64,000 nt of DNA from Clostridium uliginosum. Its GTDB lineage: Bacteria; Bacillota; Clostridia; Clostridiales; Clostridiaceae. The notes beneath the pieces were generated by a model that saw only the letters and a list, made by a program, of their open reading frames with translations, was not told the DNA's origin and ran no database searches. Position numbers and translations under genes: made by a program. Positions 34,026-42,417 of the stretch are shown piece by piece. Where the stretch lies: assembly GCF_900112485.1 (NCBI RefSeq), contig NZ_FOMG01000003.1, forward strand, positions 1 through 64,000. The letters are read 5' to 3'. Each line of letters begins with the position of its first letter. The stretch's first letter is position 1.

Positions 34026-34054
34026 AATATAAAATTATATTAAATAAATACTTA

Positions 34055-34275
34055 GGCACATGAAAGGAAATAACAAGTCCAAGATGCGATGTATATTTTG
34101 CGTCAGGCAAGGAAACAGGATGGTTTAATAGTGAGCTATTAGTCCATTCTGTTGACGTAACATGACATAAAGTGAAACTTTTTATGTGAAATTTTACATT
34201 TCAGATAAATTTAGTTGAACTTATCTTAAGACTAAATAGACTAGCATATTGACTCGTTATTTTTTTGAATGTGCC
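34055..34275. mobile_element. MITE-C copy, ~221 bp
   Basis: GGCACATGAAAGGAAATAAC with AAGTCC at the left, GACTCGTTATTTTTTTGAAT and GTGCC at the right. The interior has GACGCA... and an AAGTGAAACTTT palindrome as in the derivative at 16497. Non-coding. Confidence 0.7.
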
Positions 34276-34301
34276 TTTAACTTACTTTTTTTAATCTAGG
34301 T

Positions 34302-35117
34302 TTATTTATTGATAACTGTTTTAGCCATTTCAATCATTTGATTTTTATCAACATCATCATAATTTGTATTCATAATTAAATATTTAATTCCATCTTCATA
34401 CCAAGAAATACATTGCATATTAGATTCACTAATTTCATCAGCTCCAAATCCAATTTGCAAAGTTCCATCTTCAGTTGACTTTAGATCTTCTTCTGATTTT
34501 ACATAACCTTCTGGTACAGCTTTATATTTAAAGTTGTGATAGTATACTTTGATGCCATTGTATTCAATCATTTCTACTTTAGATTCCTCTTGATTTTGAT
34601 CAAAATACTTTTTATCAATTTTCTCTGCACTCATAGATAAATGTTGATCTTTTTTAGCACCATCCTTTTTATAATCAAATTCTGCATCTTTAGTTTTAAT
34701 AATTACATCTCCATTATCATTCACTATTGAACTATCTGCAAAATTAAAGGAATCAAATTTAAATCCATTTTTAAATGTATCAACATACTTAGGTAAATAT
34801 CCAACAGTTTTTTCAACTACATTACTGGTTGGAAATTCATTAATCATATTATTTCTAGAACTACTTTCAATATAGTGTAATCCATTTGTTGCTGCAACAC
34901 AAGTTGCAGTTGTTGCTATACATAAAAGTCCTGCTACTATCATTGTTTTGGCTTTTAAAAATCTAATTTTCATATTAAAAAACACTCCTTTATTTTCTTT
35001 TAAAATTTCTGCTCTAATTTTAAAGAACATATTCTCTGGTGCCGAAATTTCATCTGCTTTATTATTTAGACACTCTGTAATTTTTTTATCTATATTTTCA
35101 TTTAACTTTCTATCCAT
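34302..35117 (-). CDS. anti-sigma factor-like protein with DUF4367 domain
   Basis: About 271 aa from ATG 35117, which overlaps the sigma gene stop by 8 nt and has AAGGAG upstream; the frame extends to 35159 without support. Residues 1-50 are cytosolic (DKKITECLNNKADEISAPEN), one membrane segment follows (AKTMIVAGLLCIATTATCVA), then a ~190-residue outer part with a C-terminal DUF4367-like domain (GIKVYYHNFKYKAVPEGYVK, ISWYEDGIKYLIMN). It is co-transcribed with the ECF sigma gene, so a membrane-bound anti-sigma or sensor role is likely. Confidence 0.8.
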   Translation of the reverse strand: MDRKLNENIDKKITECLNNKADEISAPENMFFKIRAEILKENKGVFFNMKIRFLKAKTMIVAGLLCIATTATCVAATNGLHYIESSSRNNMINEFPTSNVVEKTVGYLPKYVDTFKNGFKFDSFNFADSSIVNDNGDVIIKTKDAEFDYKKDGAKKDQHLSMSAEKIDKKYFDQNQEESKVEMIEYNGIKVYYHNFKYKAVPEGYVKSEEDLKSTEDGTLQIGFGADEISESNMQCISWYEDGIKYLIMNTNYDDVDKNQMIEMAKTVINK

Positions 35118-35712
35118 TAACTTCGCACTCCTTTGCTTTTGTAATTTCACATTCTTCATTATTTAACAAACTTAGTTTTAATTTTTTCCTTGCACTATAA
35201 AGTCTTGACTTTACTGTTCCTTCAAAGCACCCCATAATCTTTGCAATTTCTTTTACAGTCAGTCCATTAAAATAAAAAAGTACTACCACTGTTTTTTGCT
35301 TTAAATCCAAATGTTCAATTTCAGCATGAAGTGCCTCTGCCTCTTGATTTCTTATATATCTCTCTATTGATTTATCAATACTTTCATCATTTGCTTTTTC
35401 AAAAATATTTTCAAAAGGCAAAGTTTTTCTTTCTTTACCTGTGTGTTTCCAAGCAATTCTTGTAAGAATTTTAAAAAACCATGGTTTAAACTGCTCTGCA
35501 TTTTTCAAGCTTTTTGCACTTAAATAACATTTTATAAATGTTTCTTGCACAATATCTTCGCTAGTAAATCTACTACCTGTAATTAGGTATGCATATTTTA
35601 ATCCTTGATTTTTGTATATTTCAAATATTTCGCCTAAAGCATTCATATCACCAGACTGGATTTTTTCAACAAGTTCTGTTTCGCTCACTTTGATATCTCC
35701 TTTCTTAAACAC
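35110..35712 (-). CDS. ECF-type RNA polymerase sigma factor
   Basis: A 200-aa sigma-70 of the extracytoplasmic function group. Region 2 is seen in ALGEIFEIYKNQGLKYAYLI, SEDIVQETFIKCYLS and FKPWFFKILTRIAWKH. Region 4 is LDLKQKTVVVLFYFNGLTVKEIAKIMGCFE with GTVKSRLYSARKKLK. It has no large C-terminal extension. It is translationally coupled to a membrane anti-sigma-like gene, so it is presumably released by an envelope signal; it may drive its own operon, but no promoter could be assigned. Confidence 0.93.
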   Translation of the reverse strand: MFKKGDIKVSETELVEKIQSGDMNALGEIFEIYKNQGLKYAYLITGSRFTSEDIVQETFIKCYLSAKSLKNAEQFKPWFFKILTRIAWKHTGKERKTLPFENIFEKANDESIDKSIERYIRNQEAEALHAEIEHLDLKQKTVVVLFYFNGLTVKEIAKIMGCFEGTVKSRLYSARKKLKLSLLNNEECEITKAKECEVNG

Positions 35713-35854
35713 TTATTTAGATGCATCTATATATAAGAGCCTTTAAATTGTAAAATGGTTCATTTATAATAAAATTAATTCAATTATTCCAATTATTGAA
35801 ATTATTGAATTGCTCAAAGAGCTAATAGAAATCACAAGAAAAGAAACATAAAGA

Positions 35855-36135
35855 AAAGTAGACAGTGATATAAATTAGACTTAGCTTTGCTTGGAGATAA
35901 CTATCAAATAGAATTGTTTTCTTTTCCTCAATTTTACCTAAAAGGGATAGTTATCCTGAAGCCAGAGAACTAAAGTATTTGACTTTTGAGGTAGATAACA
36001 TTGATGAAGTAATAAGAGAATTAGGCATATTAAAATGTAGTTACTGAGCCTATTAGAATTGATGATATTACTAAGAAAAAACTTACTTTTTTTAGCACTC
36101 CAGATAATTTACCCATAGAATTATATGAAAGATAG
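35855..36135 (+). pseudogene. decayed copy of the VOC gene
   Basis: The sequence parallels 27370-27650 (CAAATAGAATTGTTTTCTTT, ATCCTGAAGCCAGAG, TTTGAGGTAGATAACATTGA, GAATTGATGATATTACT, ATAGAATTATATGAAAGATA). Frames are broken by an insertion (CTCAATTTTAC) and by base loss near ATTAGGCATATTAAAATGTAG. The first ~35 codons are absent. The GTTAC hairpin after it is duplicated too. Between 35713 and 35854 nothing else is seen. Confidence 0.85.
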
Positions 36136-36257
36136 AATTAACACTCATTTAATAATAATGATAATGAGTTTATACCTAAAAATCAAGAATTTCATAGTAA
36201 ATGGAGAAATTCTTAACTTTAAGTTACGTTTAGAAAATAATTTAAGTGAAACTTATT

Positions 36258-36310
36258 TAATGTAACAAAAAGTGTAACATTTTTATGTTACACTTTTTGT
36301 TACTTATGTA
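36258..36310. repeat. GTTAC hairpin, copy 2
   Basis: TGTAACAAAAAGTGTAACAT pairs with ATGTTACACTTTTTGTTAC around TTTT. It is the same as the hairpin at 27926-27985, at the same distance from the VOC sequence. The stretch 36311-36527 has no gene. Confidence 0.65.
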
Positions 36311-36527
36311 GTTACATATTTGGTTACTATCTTTGTTGATTTCAACCTATCATTATTGACCTATACTGCTAATTCAGTTATATGCATTAGAAGTGCTTGT
36401 TAAAAAACTAGATGTAAAATAATGTGACAGTCACCATACTAAATACTAAGGGAACTTGTGATTGAAGTTGCTTCATTCTGATTTCTAAAATAAACTGAGA
36501 AAAGTTTAGCTTATTTTAAGTATCTCT

Positions 36528-36749
36528 TTATATTTCTAATCCATTAAGAAGTTCTTTAAGTTGCTTCAATTCATCAAGACTTAAAGTAACACCCTTCCCC
36601 ATCTTCTCATGATTTGGTGCCCAATCTCTTAAATCATATTTAGCTTCTTTCCCATTCCAGCTTATTAGATTTAATTCTTTAGTCCATCCTTTTGCTGACT
36701 CTGATATGGTTCCAAGCTCTGTTTCTATTTCAAATTTAATATCTGCCAT
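36528..36749 (-). CDS. YdbC/PC4-family ssDNA-binding protein
   Basis: A 73-aa protein matching the bacterial PC4-like YdbC group: IKFEIETELGTISESAKGWT, KELNLISWNGKEAKYDLRDW, then APNHEKMGKGVTLS and a final helix DELKQLKELLNGL. The beta-sheet plus helix forms a dimer that binds single-stranded DNA with little sequence preference. AAAGGAGG lies 9 nt before the ATG. It appears to be a single-gene unit. Confidence 0.9.
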   Translation of the reverse strand: MADIKFEIETELGTISESAKGWTKELNLISWNGKEAKYDLRDWAPNHEKMGKGVTLSLDELKQLKELLNGLEI

Positions 36750-37008
36750 TTTGTTAAACCTCCTTTATTATACAAACATCTATTGAAATGATATATTGTT
36801 TATTTGTTGAAATTATACTATTTATTTCTGTTATTTTTATATTCATAATAGACCCATATATGAAAACAGTCAATATATTTTTTGAAATAAAAACTTAGTA
36901 AAATATGTTTTATTTATTTATTTTGTATCTTTCTTGCAAAATCAAGTATATAATATATTTAAAATGTGAATATATTTATATATGAAGTTATATGAATGGA
37001 GGATTAAA

Positions 37009-38286
37009 ATGATATTAGAATTTACGGTAAAAAACTTTTTATCTATAAAAGATGAAGTAACTTTAAGTATGGTGGCATCTAAAGATTCTTCATTTGAAGA
37101 TAATCTTTTACCTTATAAAGATGGGAAAAAAATTAAAAATGCTTTAAAATCACTTGTTATATATGGTGCTAATGCATCTGGTAAAACTAACGTATTAAAA
37201 TCACTACATTTTTTTTCATGGTTTATAAATAAGTCTCATGAAATGCAACAAGGACATAAAATACCACAAAAGGCTTTTAAACTAGATAGAGACTGTATGA
37301 ATGAACCTAGTGAGTTCCAGATAATATTTATTCATAATGATACTAAATATCTTTACGGTTTTTCTGTAACTGAAGACGAAGTTGTAGAAGAATATTTATA
37401 TTACTATCCAAATGGTAGACAAAGTACTATTTTTGACAGAAAAAGAGATGAATATGTATTTACAATTGACATCGAACGTCAAACAGAATTAAAAAATAAA
37501 TTCCACTCAAAAAACAAATTATTTATTGCGACAGAAAGTTTATGGGAATATGAAAAGGCAAAAATTCCTTTTGAATGGCTAAGTAGCTATTTAAAGATTT
37601 TTATTAATCATGATAAATTGGAAGGATATACTGGATCAAAAATGCATGATGATGAAAAAATAAATGTACTTGTAAAGAAATATATCAAATTAGCAGATGT
37701 AGGCATAGATAATGTAGATGTAAGGTTAAGAAAATCAGAAGATATATTAAATTCAGATTTATATAACTTAATACCTGATGAAGCTAAAGCTGAAATATTA
37801 AATAAAATACAAGATCGTGATGTTTTAGATATTAAAATGATTCATAGTATTAAAGATAAAGCTGGTAATATTATAAATTATGAATTTAAATTAGACGAAG
37901 AATCAGATGGAACACAAAAGTTTTTTGGGCTTTTAGGACCTTGGGTTAATGCTTTATTAAACGGATATACTATTGTAATTGATGAACTTGATATTAGACT
38001 TCATACACTTTTAGTAAAAAAGCTTATACAAATGTTTTTAGATCCTAATATTAATAAAAATAATGCACAATTAATATTTTCAACTCATGATACTAACCTC
38101 CTTGATTCAGAACTTTTAAGACGTGATCAAGTTTGGTTTACTGAAAAAAGAGAAGATAAAAGTACAGATTTATATTCCTTATATGATTTTGGAGGTGTAA
38201 GAAAGAATGTAAGTATAGAAAAAGGGTACCTTCAAGGAAAATATGGAGCAATTCCAGTATTAAAGGGTGATTGGCAATGGGATTAA
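37009..38286 (+). CDS. AAA ATPase of AbiL/RloA-type defence pair
   Basis: About 425 aa from ATG 37009 (GGAGG 7 nt upstream). It is of the SMC-like ATP/GTP-binding group: LEFTVKNFLSIKDEVTLSMV at the N-terminus, Walker A YGANASGKTNVL, a ~200-residue middle, a signature-like EESDGTQKFFGLLGP, Walker B IVIDELDIRLHTLL and IFSTHDTNLL. The product is paired with a RloB protein that overlaps its end. Such pairs are known as AbiLi/AbiLii or RloA/RloB and are counted among phage-defence systems. It has its own promoter region after a gap of ~230 bp. Confidence 0.85.
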   Translation: MILEFTVKNFLSIKDEVTLSMVASKDSSFEDNLLPYKDGKKIKNALKSLVIYGANASGKTNVLKSLHFFSWFINKSHEMQQGHKIPQKAFKLDRDCMNEPSEFQIIFIHNDTKYLYGFSVTEDEVVEEYLYYYPNGRQSTIFDRKRDEYVFTIDIERQTELKNKFHSKNKLFIATESLWEYEKAKIPFEWLSSYLKIFINHDKLEGYTGSKMHDDEKINVLVKKYIKLADVGIDNVDVRLRKSEDILNSDLYNLIPDEAKAEILNKIQDRDVLDIKMIHSIKDKAGNIINYEFKLDEESDGTQKFFGLLGPWVNALLNGYTIVIDELDIRLHTLLVKKLIQMFLDPNINKNNAQLIFSTHDTNLLDSELLRRDQVWFTEKREDKSTDLYSLYDFGGVRKNVSIEKGYLQGKYGAIPVLKGDWQWD

Positions 38287-39011
38287 AAAGACATGCTGAA
38301 AAATCAAGAGATCAACTAAGAAAAAAAAGAAAAACTAATCCAACAATCGTTATTATATGCGAAGGTAAAGATACTGAAACTATGTATTTTGATAATTTCA
38401 ACTCAAAGTATACCAAAGTAGATGTTAGAATTGCTGATAAAAATTCAAAAGGTAAAAATAAAGGCAAATCAACAGATCCTGAAAACTTAGTTAAAAAAGC
38501 TATTGAAATTAAAAAGAATGATTATGATATAAATGAAAAAGATGGAGATAGGGTTTGGTGTGTATTTGATGTTGATATAAATTATAACAATAATAATGCA
38601 ATTCAAAGTAAAATAGATGAAATACAAAAAGCTAAAGTATTATCAAGTAAAAGTAAAATACGACTTGGGATATCAAATCCTTGTTTTGAACTTTGGTACC
38701 TTTTGCATTTTGAATATACTACCGCTAATTTAAAGAACTATGAAGATGTAAAGAAAAGACTAGATAAATATCTTAGTAATTATGATAAAAACAAAGATAT
38801 TTACAATGAATTAAAAGATAAGCTTACATGTGCAATAGATAATTCTAAAAAACTGAAAAAGCACCATGAAAGTTTAGATAAAATATTGCCTAATGCTGAA
38901 AATGATTATGTAAAAATTAATTCTGAAAGCTTTGTTAAAAGTAATCCTTATACAAATATATTTGATTTAGTTGAATATATGGAGAATTTAGAGCAGAGAA
39001 ATATTACCTAA
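38277..39011 (+). CDS. RloB-family protein (AbiLii-like)
   Basis: A 244-aa protein overlapping the ATPase gene by 10 nt; ATG 38277 follows AAAGGGTGA. RKKRKTNPTIVIICEGKDTE, VWCVFDVDINYNN and IRLGISNPCFELWYLLHFEY are the RloB signatures. The EG..TE strand end and the DVD strand recall the TOPRIM fold of OLD-type nucleases, so it may be the catalytic partner of the ATPase. It lacks membrane segments. No third gene follows; a MITE-B copy begins ~35 bp after the stop. Confidence 0.87.
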   Translation: MGLKRHAEKSRDQLRKKRKTNPTIVIICEGKDTETMYFDNFNSKYTKVDVRIADKNSKGKNKGKSTDPENLVKKAIEIKKNDYDINEKDGDRVWCVFDVDINYNNNNAIQSKIDEIQKAKVLSSKSKIRLGISNPCFELWYLLHFEYTTANLKNYEDVKKRLDKYLSNYDKNKDIYNELKDKLTCAIDNSKKLKKHHESLDKILPNAENDYVKINSESFVKSNPYTNIFDLVEYMENLEQRNIT

Positions 39012-39044
39012 ACTAAGAACTCTATATTAATTTAAAGTGTAACA

Positions 39045-39378
39045 AAATTATCTACTGTCCCTGTTCCAAATGATTGTCCTAATGAATATTAGGAGCAATC
39101 TTTTATGGGTACAACTTTAAATGTTAGAAAATTTCAGGCATATTCAACAAAATAACAAGTCAGTATGCTAGTCTATTTTGAGTGATACTGCGTCAGTAAC
39201 ATTAGCTAATAGTCTACTATTAGCTAATGTTACTTCCTTGTCTGACTCAAAATAGACATCACATCTTTGACTTGTTATTTTGTTTCATATGCCTTAGCGA
39301 AATTTTTCTAGTCTTCTTTAATAAATATTATTTCTATTTCTTTGTTATTACTTCACTTGGTAATTCTGAGATATCCCC
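39045..39378. mobile_element. MITE-B copy interrupted by MITE-C
   Basis: MITE-B interior (CCAAATGATTGTCCTAATGA, GGTACAACTTTAAATGTTAG) runs to 39126, resumes at TAGCGAAATTTTTCTAGTC and ends AATTCTGAGATATCCCC. Its left terminus is lost near the end of the RloB gene. The interruption at 39127-39291 is a complete MITE-C. Confidence 0.75.
39127..39291. mobile_element. MITE-C nested in MITE-B, ~165 bp
   Basis: AGGCATATTCAACAAAATAA with CAAGTCAGTATGC at the left and TTGACTTGTTATTTTGTTTC with ATATGCCT at the right, with a central palindrome AGTAACATTAGCTAATAGTC / ACTATTAGCTAATGTTACT. Clear inverted termini inside MITE-B. Confidence 0.8.
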
Positions 39379-39416
39379 TTTATATGTATGTCTACTGTGC
39401 CATATATAGTGTTATT

Positions 39417-40370
39417 TTAATTTTCTTCATTGAGTGTTTTTATTAATTCATTAGCTGTGAATCCTAATTTATCTTTTACTGCTTCATTAACATCAGAGCA
39501 TATCTTGGTAGCATTTTCTTTATATTTTTTAAAATCTTCATTAAGTATACATAAATACTCTTCAAAATCTTTTTGAATTGGTCCAATTATTTTCATGCTC
39601 TGTTTTAAATTTTCAAAGCCTTTACTAACTCTCTGTTTAAGTTCTTCACTTTCTTTTAGAGATTTTGCAAATTCTACTTGAAGATTTACTATGTTATTTT
39701 TAGTATTCTCATCATAATTTAGCACATCTTTATTTTGAGTATCCAACATTTTTTTTAATTCATCTAATTTATTAGTATCTGAGTTATTAATTTGTTTTAT
39801 TAAATAATCATTTTCTTCTACTTCATCTACAGAATCCAAAAATTCCACAAGCTTTAACCATATTTTTTTCTTTTCATCATTATCTATGGTAACCCTTAAA
39901 AAAGGCTCATATATATTAACAAACACTTGTCCAAAGTTTCCTGGAAATATCCTAAGTAAGGTATTTGATATAAATTCTTTTTTATCATCTTTAGATAATT
40001 CTAATGTTTCCCTTAACTTTCTAATTTGTTCTCCTGATGCTCTGTAATCTGTTAAATTCTTTTCTATAAGACTTTCAATAATTAATTTGCTTCTTTCTAA
40101 ATAATTCATATTTTCATCTATTTTTTTTACAGCATCCGTTAAAGTTTCAGGCAAACTTTTTTTACCTGCAACTACATCTTTTATCCCTATAATTGTTATA
40201 TCTAATGCTCTTAATGCTCCAATTAAATTCAGTTTAACAATATCATCCTCTGAATATTCTCTATAATTATTCTCCAATTTTTTTGAAGGCTTAATTAATC
40301 CCTCATTCTCATAATACTTAATAGCTTTTTTTGTTAAACCAGTTTTCTCTGATGCAGTTTTAATATTCAT
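39417..40370 (-). CDS. MerR-family regulator, 317 aa
   Basis: The N-terminal MerR domain is clear: NIKTASEKTGLTKKAIKYYE, NEGLIKPSKKLENNYREYSE and IVKLNLIGALRALDITIIGI. The remaining ~220 residues are helical and charged with no recognised ligand domain (LRETLELSKDDKKEFISNTL, IFPGNFGQVFVNIYEPFL). AGGGAGGTT precedes the ATG. Members with this long C-terminal part occur in Clostridia and their effectors are unknown. It is isolated. Confidence 0.87.
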   Translation of the reverse strand: MNIKTASEKTGLTKKAIKYYENEGLIKPSKKLENNYREYSEDDIVKLNLIGALRALDITIIGIKDVVAGKKSLPETLTDAVKKIDENMNYLERSKLIIESLIEKNLTDYRASGEQIRKLRETLELSKDDKKEFISNTLLRIFPGNFGQVFVNIYEPFLRVTIDNDEKKKIWLKLVEFLDSVDEVEENDYLIKQINNSDTNKLDELKKMLDTQNKDVLNYDENTKNNIVNLQVEFAKSLKESEELKQRVSKGFENLKQSMKIIGPIQKDFEEYLCILNEDFKKYKENATKICSDVNEAVKDKLGFTANELIKTLNEEN

Positions 40371-40476
40371 TTTGTTAACCTCCCTTAAAGTTAAAGAAAT
40401 TAAATTTCTTTAACTTTATAATAATGGTGTCTGTAAGGTACAAGTCAAGTCTTTTCGACACTTAATTTAAATTTAT

Positions 40477-40683
40477 GGCTCTGTTTTAAAATAGTGTTGA
40501 TATTGTTATATAATAGCGAACTGGCATTGAAATTTGCTTTGTAGAACTCTTAAGTGAAATTCAAAATTTTATATTTTGTTGCTCGAACTTACTCAGCGAA
40601 TGCATATGAGTGGAGTTTCCTATATAAATTTCATCGTCCATGAGCTTTATATAACAATATCAACACTCAGCTAAAACAGAGCC
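40477..40683. mobile_element. MITE-A copy, 207 bp, with target duplication
   Basis: GGCTCTGTTTTAAAATAGTG ... ACTCAGCTAAAACAGAGCC, flanked by perfect AAATTTAT (40469-40476 and 40684-40691). It carries one 70-bp module (40552-40621). The ends are of the GGCTCTG subtype. Confidence 0.9.
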
Positions 40684-40727
40684 AAATTTATTTTAAATAT
40701 ATCCAAACTAGAAGCACGCAAATTACC

Positions 40728-40890
40728 ACCTGAAATTATGTTTCAGGTGGTAAAACAATTATCCGATAGCTAGCATCCATAACACTCCCCCTTCTTCAAG
40801 TGGGCGATAACGGCTGCACGCTCCTTAGATAAGTTCAACTAAATTCAGCTGGAGTATAAAACTCCACCTGAAAAGTTTCACTTTATGGGT
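40728..40890 (-). repeat. structured element S, copy 2
   Basis: On the minus strand: AAGTGAAACTTTTCAGGTGG, AGTTTTATACTCCAGCTGAA (hairpin), TTTAGTTGAACTTATC, AAGGAGCGTGCAGCCGTTAT, CGCCCACTTGAAGAAGGGGG, GGATGCTAGCTATCGGATAA and a last hairpin ACCACCTGAAACATAATTTC. Several stems and unpaired blocks are conserved with 25125-25235 and 27740-27845. It lies downstream of lsrF on the same strand as the lsr operon. Confidence 0.5.
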
Positions 40891-41027
40891 CAACTATCTA
40901 TTTGATAGGGTTTGGGCATATTAATTGTTTTTAGACAAAGATATATAACTATTAGTATTATACGTTTTTTTATTGTTTGGACATATTAGTTGTTTTTAGA
41001 TAAATACATCTTTTTACTAATAGAAAC

Positions 41028-41912
41028 TTATTTGCTAATTGCATTTTTATAGAATTCATAAGCTTCTTTATCAGTTGCTTTCTCATGAACAATTTTACGA
41101 ACAGCTTCTGCCATTTCAATTGGATGATGACTTTGGAAGATATTTCTTCCCATATCAACTCCGTGTGCACCTTTACTGATTGCATTATATGCAAGTGTAA
41201 GAGCTTCATTTTCAGGTAGCTTCTTTCCTCCTGCTACAACTAAAGGAACTGGACATGCAGCTACTACTTCTTCGAAATTATCACAATAATAAGTCTTAAC
41301 TATGTTCACACCAAGTTCTGCAAGTACACGAGTAGCATGTTTAAAATATTTATCTGTACGATCCATATCCTTACCAACTGCTACAACACCCATTGTAGGA
41401 ATGCTGTGACGAATGCCTGCATTTATTACTTTTGATATGTTATCAATACTTTCCAATTGACCATCTGCACCGATAAATGCTTGTACAGCCATACAGTCTG
41501 CATTACATCTGATTGCATCTTCAATATCTACAGCAACTATTTCATGAGATAGATCATCATTTAACATAGATGAACCAGATGTAACACGAAGCGCAACTGC
41601 TTTATTACCAGCTGGAGGTACACAAGAACGAAGAGCACCTCTTGTACACATAACTACATCAACACTAGGTATTAATTTAGGAACTAATATGTCAAGTCTT
41701 TCTAGTCCTGATACAGAACCCATGAAATAACCATGATCAAATGCAAACATTACAGTGTTACCACTCTTAGCATCAAAAATATTTGCAAGATGTTTCTTCA
41801 TTCCCCAATCTAAATTATTTGCTCCTTTTACATAAAAACTTTCACTATTATTTGCAAATGGTACGTCTAAATGATAGTCCTTTGCAACCTTTAATCCATC
41901 TAAATCTGCCAT
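41028..41912 (-). CDS. lsrF: LsrF, AI-2 aldolase/thiolase
   Basis: A 294-aa class I aldolase-fold protein. FAFDHGYFMGSVSGLERLD, CTRGALRSCVPP, and VNIVKTYYCDNFEEV with the Schiff-base Lys (K206, matching K203 of E. coli LsrF) identify it. LsrF transfers the acetyl group of phospho-HPD to CoA, giving DHAP and acetyl-CoA, the last step of AI-2 breakdown. It is the end of the lsrACDB-F operon but separated from lsrB by a MITE-A copy and a hairpin. GGAGGTTTTTAATT precedes the ATG. Confidence 0.95.
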   Translation of the reverse strand: MADLDGLKVAKDYHLDVPFANNSESFYVKGANNLDWGMKKHLANIFDAKSGNTVMFAFDHGYFMGSVSGLERLDILVPKLIPSVDVVMCTRGALRSCVPPAGNKAVALRVTSGSSMLNDDLSHEIVAVDIEDAIRCNADCMAVQAFIGADGQLESIDNISKVINAGIRHSIPTMGVVAVGKDMDRTDKYFKHATRVLAELGVNIVKTYYCDNFEEVVAACPVPLVVAGGKKLPENEALTLAYNAISKGAHGVDMGRNIFQSHHPIEMAEAVRKIVHEKATDKEAYEFYKNAISK

Positions 41913-41969
41913 AATTAAAAACCTCCACTTTCATATCTAGTGCATATATCCATGCACCAATTTTTTATT

Positions 41970-42261
41970 GGCTATGTTTTAGAATAGTGTTGATATTTTA
42001 ATATAAAGGCGAACTGGCATTGGAATTTGCTTTGTAGAACTCTTAATGAATATTTGTACTATTAACGCTTGTCATAATCTTTGATTAGGAGCATGCATTA
42101 ATAGGACTAATATTCGTTTTAGAGTTCTTAAGTAAGAGTCAAAATTTTATATTTTGTTTCTCGAACTTACTCAGCGAATGCATATGAGTCGAGTTTCCTA
42201 TATGAATTCCACTATCCATAAGCTTTATATTACAATATCAACATCCACTTAAAACATAGAA
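41970..42261. mobile_element. MITE-A copy between lsrB and lsrF
   Basis: Left end GGCTATGTTTTAGAATAGTG, right end ATCCACTTAAAACATAG. One 70-bp module at 42130-42199. The flanks TTTTTATT and TCTTTATT match at 7 of 8 bases. It lies inside the lsr operon, 57 bp upstream of lsrF. Confidence 0.82.
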
Positions 42262-42285
42262 TCTTTATTAAAAGTTTATTTATTG

Positions 42286-42315
42286 ATATGCTTCCTACAT
42301 CTAAAGGAAGCATAT
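42286..42315 (-). terminator. hairpin between lsrB and lsrF
   Basis: ATATGCTTCCT and AGGAAGCATAT form a perfect 11-bp stem with an 8-nt loop. There is no T-run on either strand, so it is more likely an mRNA-stabilising or partial-termination hairpin that would raise lsrB over lsrF. Confidence 0.5.
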
Positions 42316-42417
42316 TAATTTGTCATTTGAAATAACTATAAAGTAATTGTTACATTTATAGAAAACTTATTAGAAATCAAAATTGTTCATCTAAAAAGTT
42401 TATTTATAAGTAATATA

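Noticed and set aside
40970-41209. 79-codon minus frame overlapping lsrF
   Set aside because: It is an out-of-frame shadow of the lsrF end.
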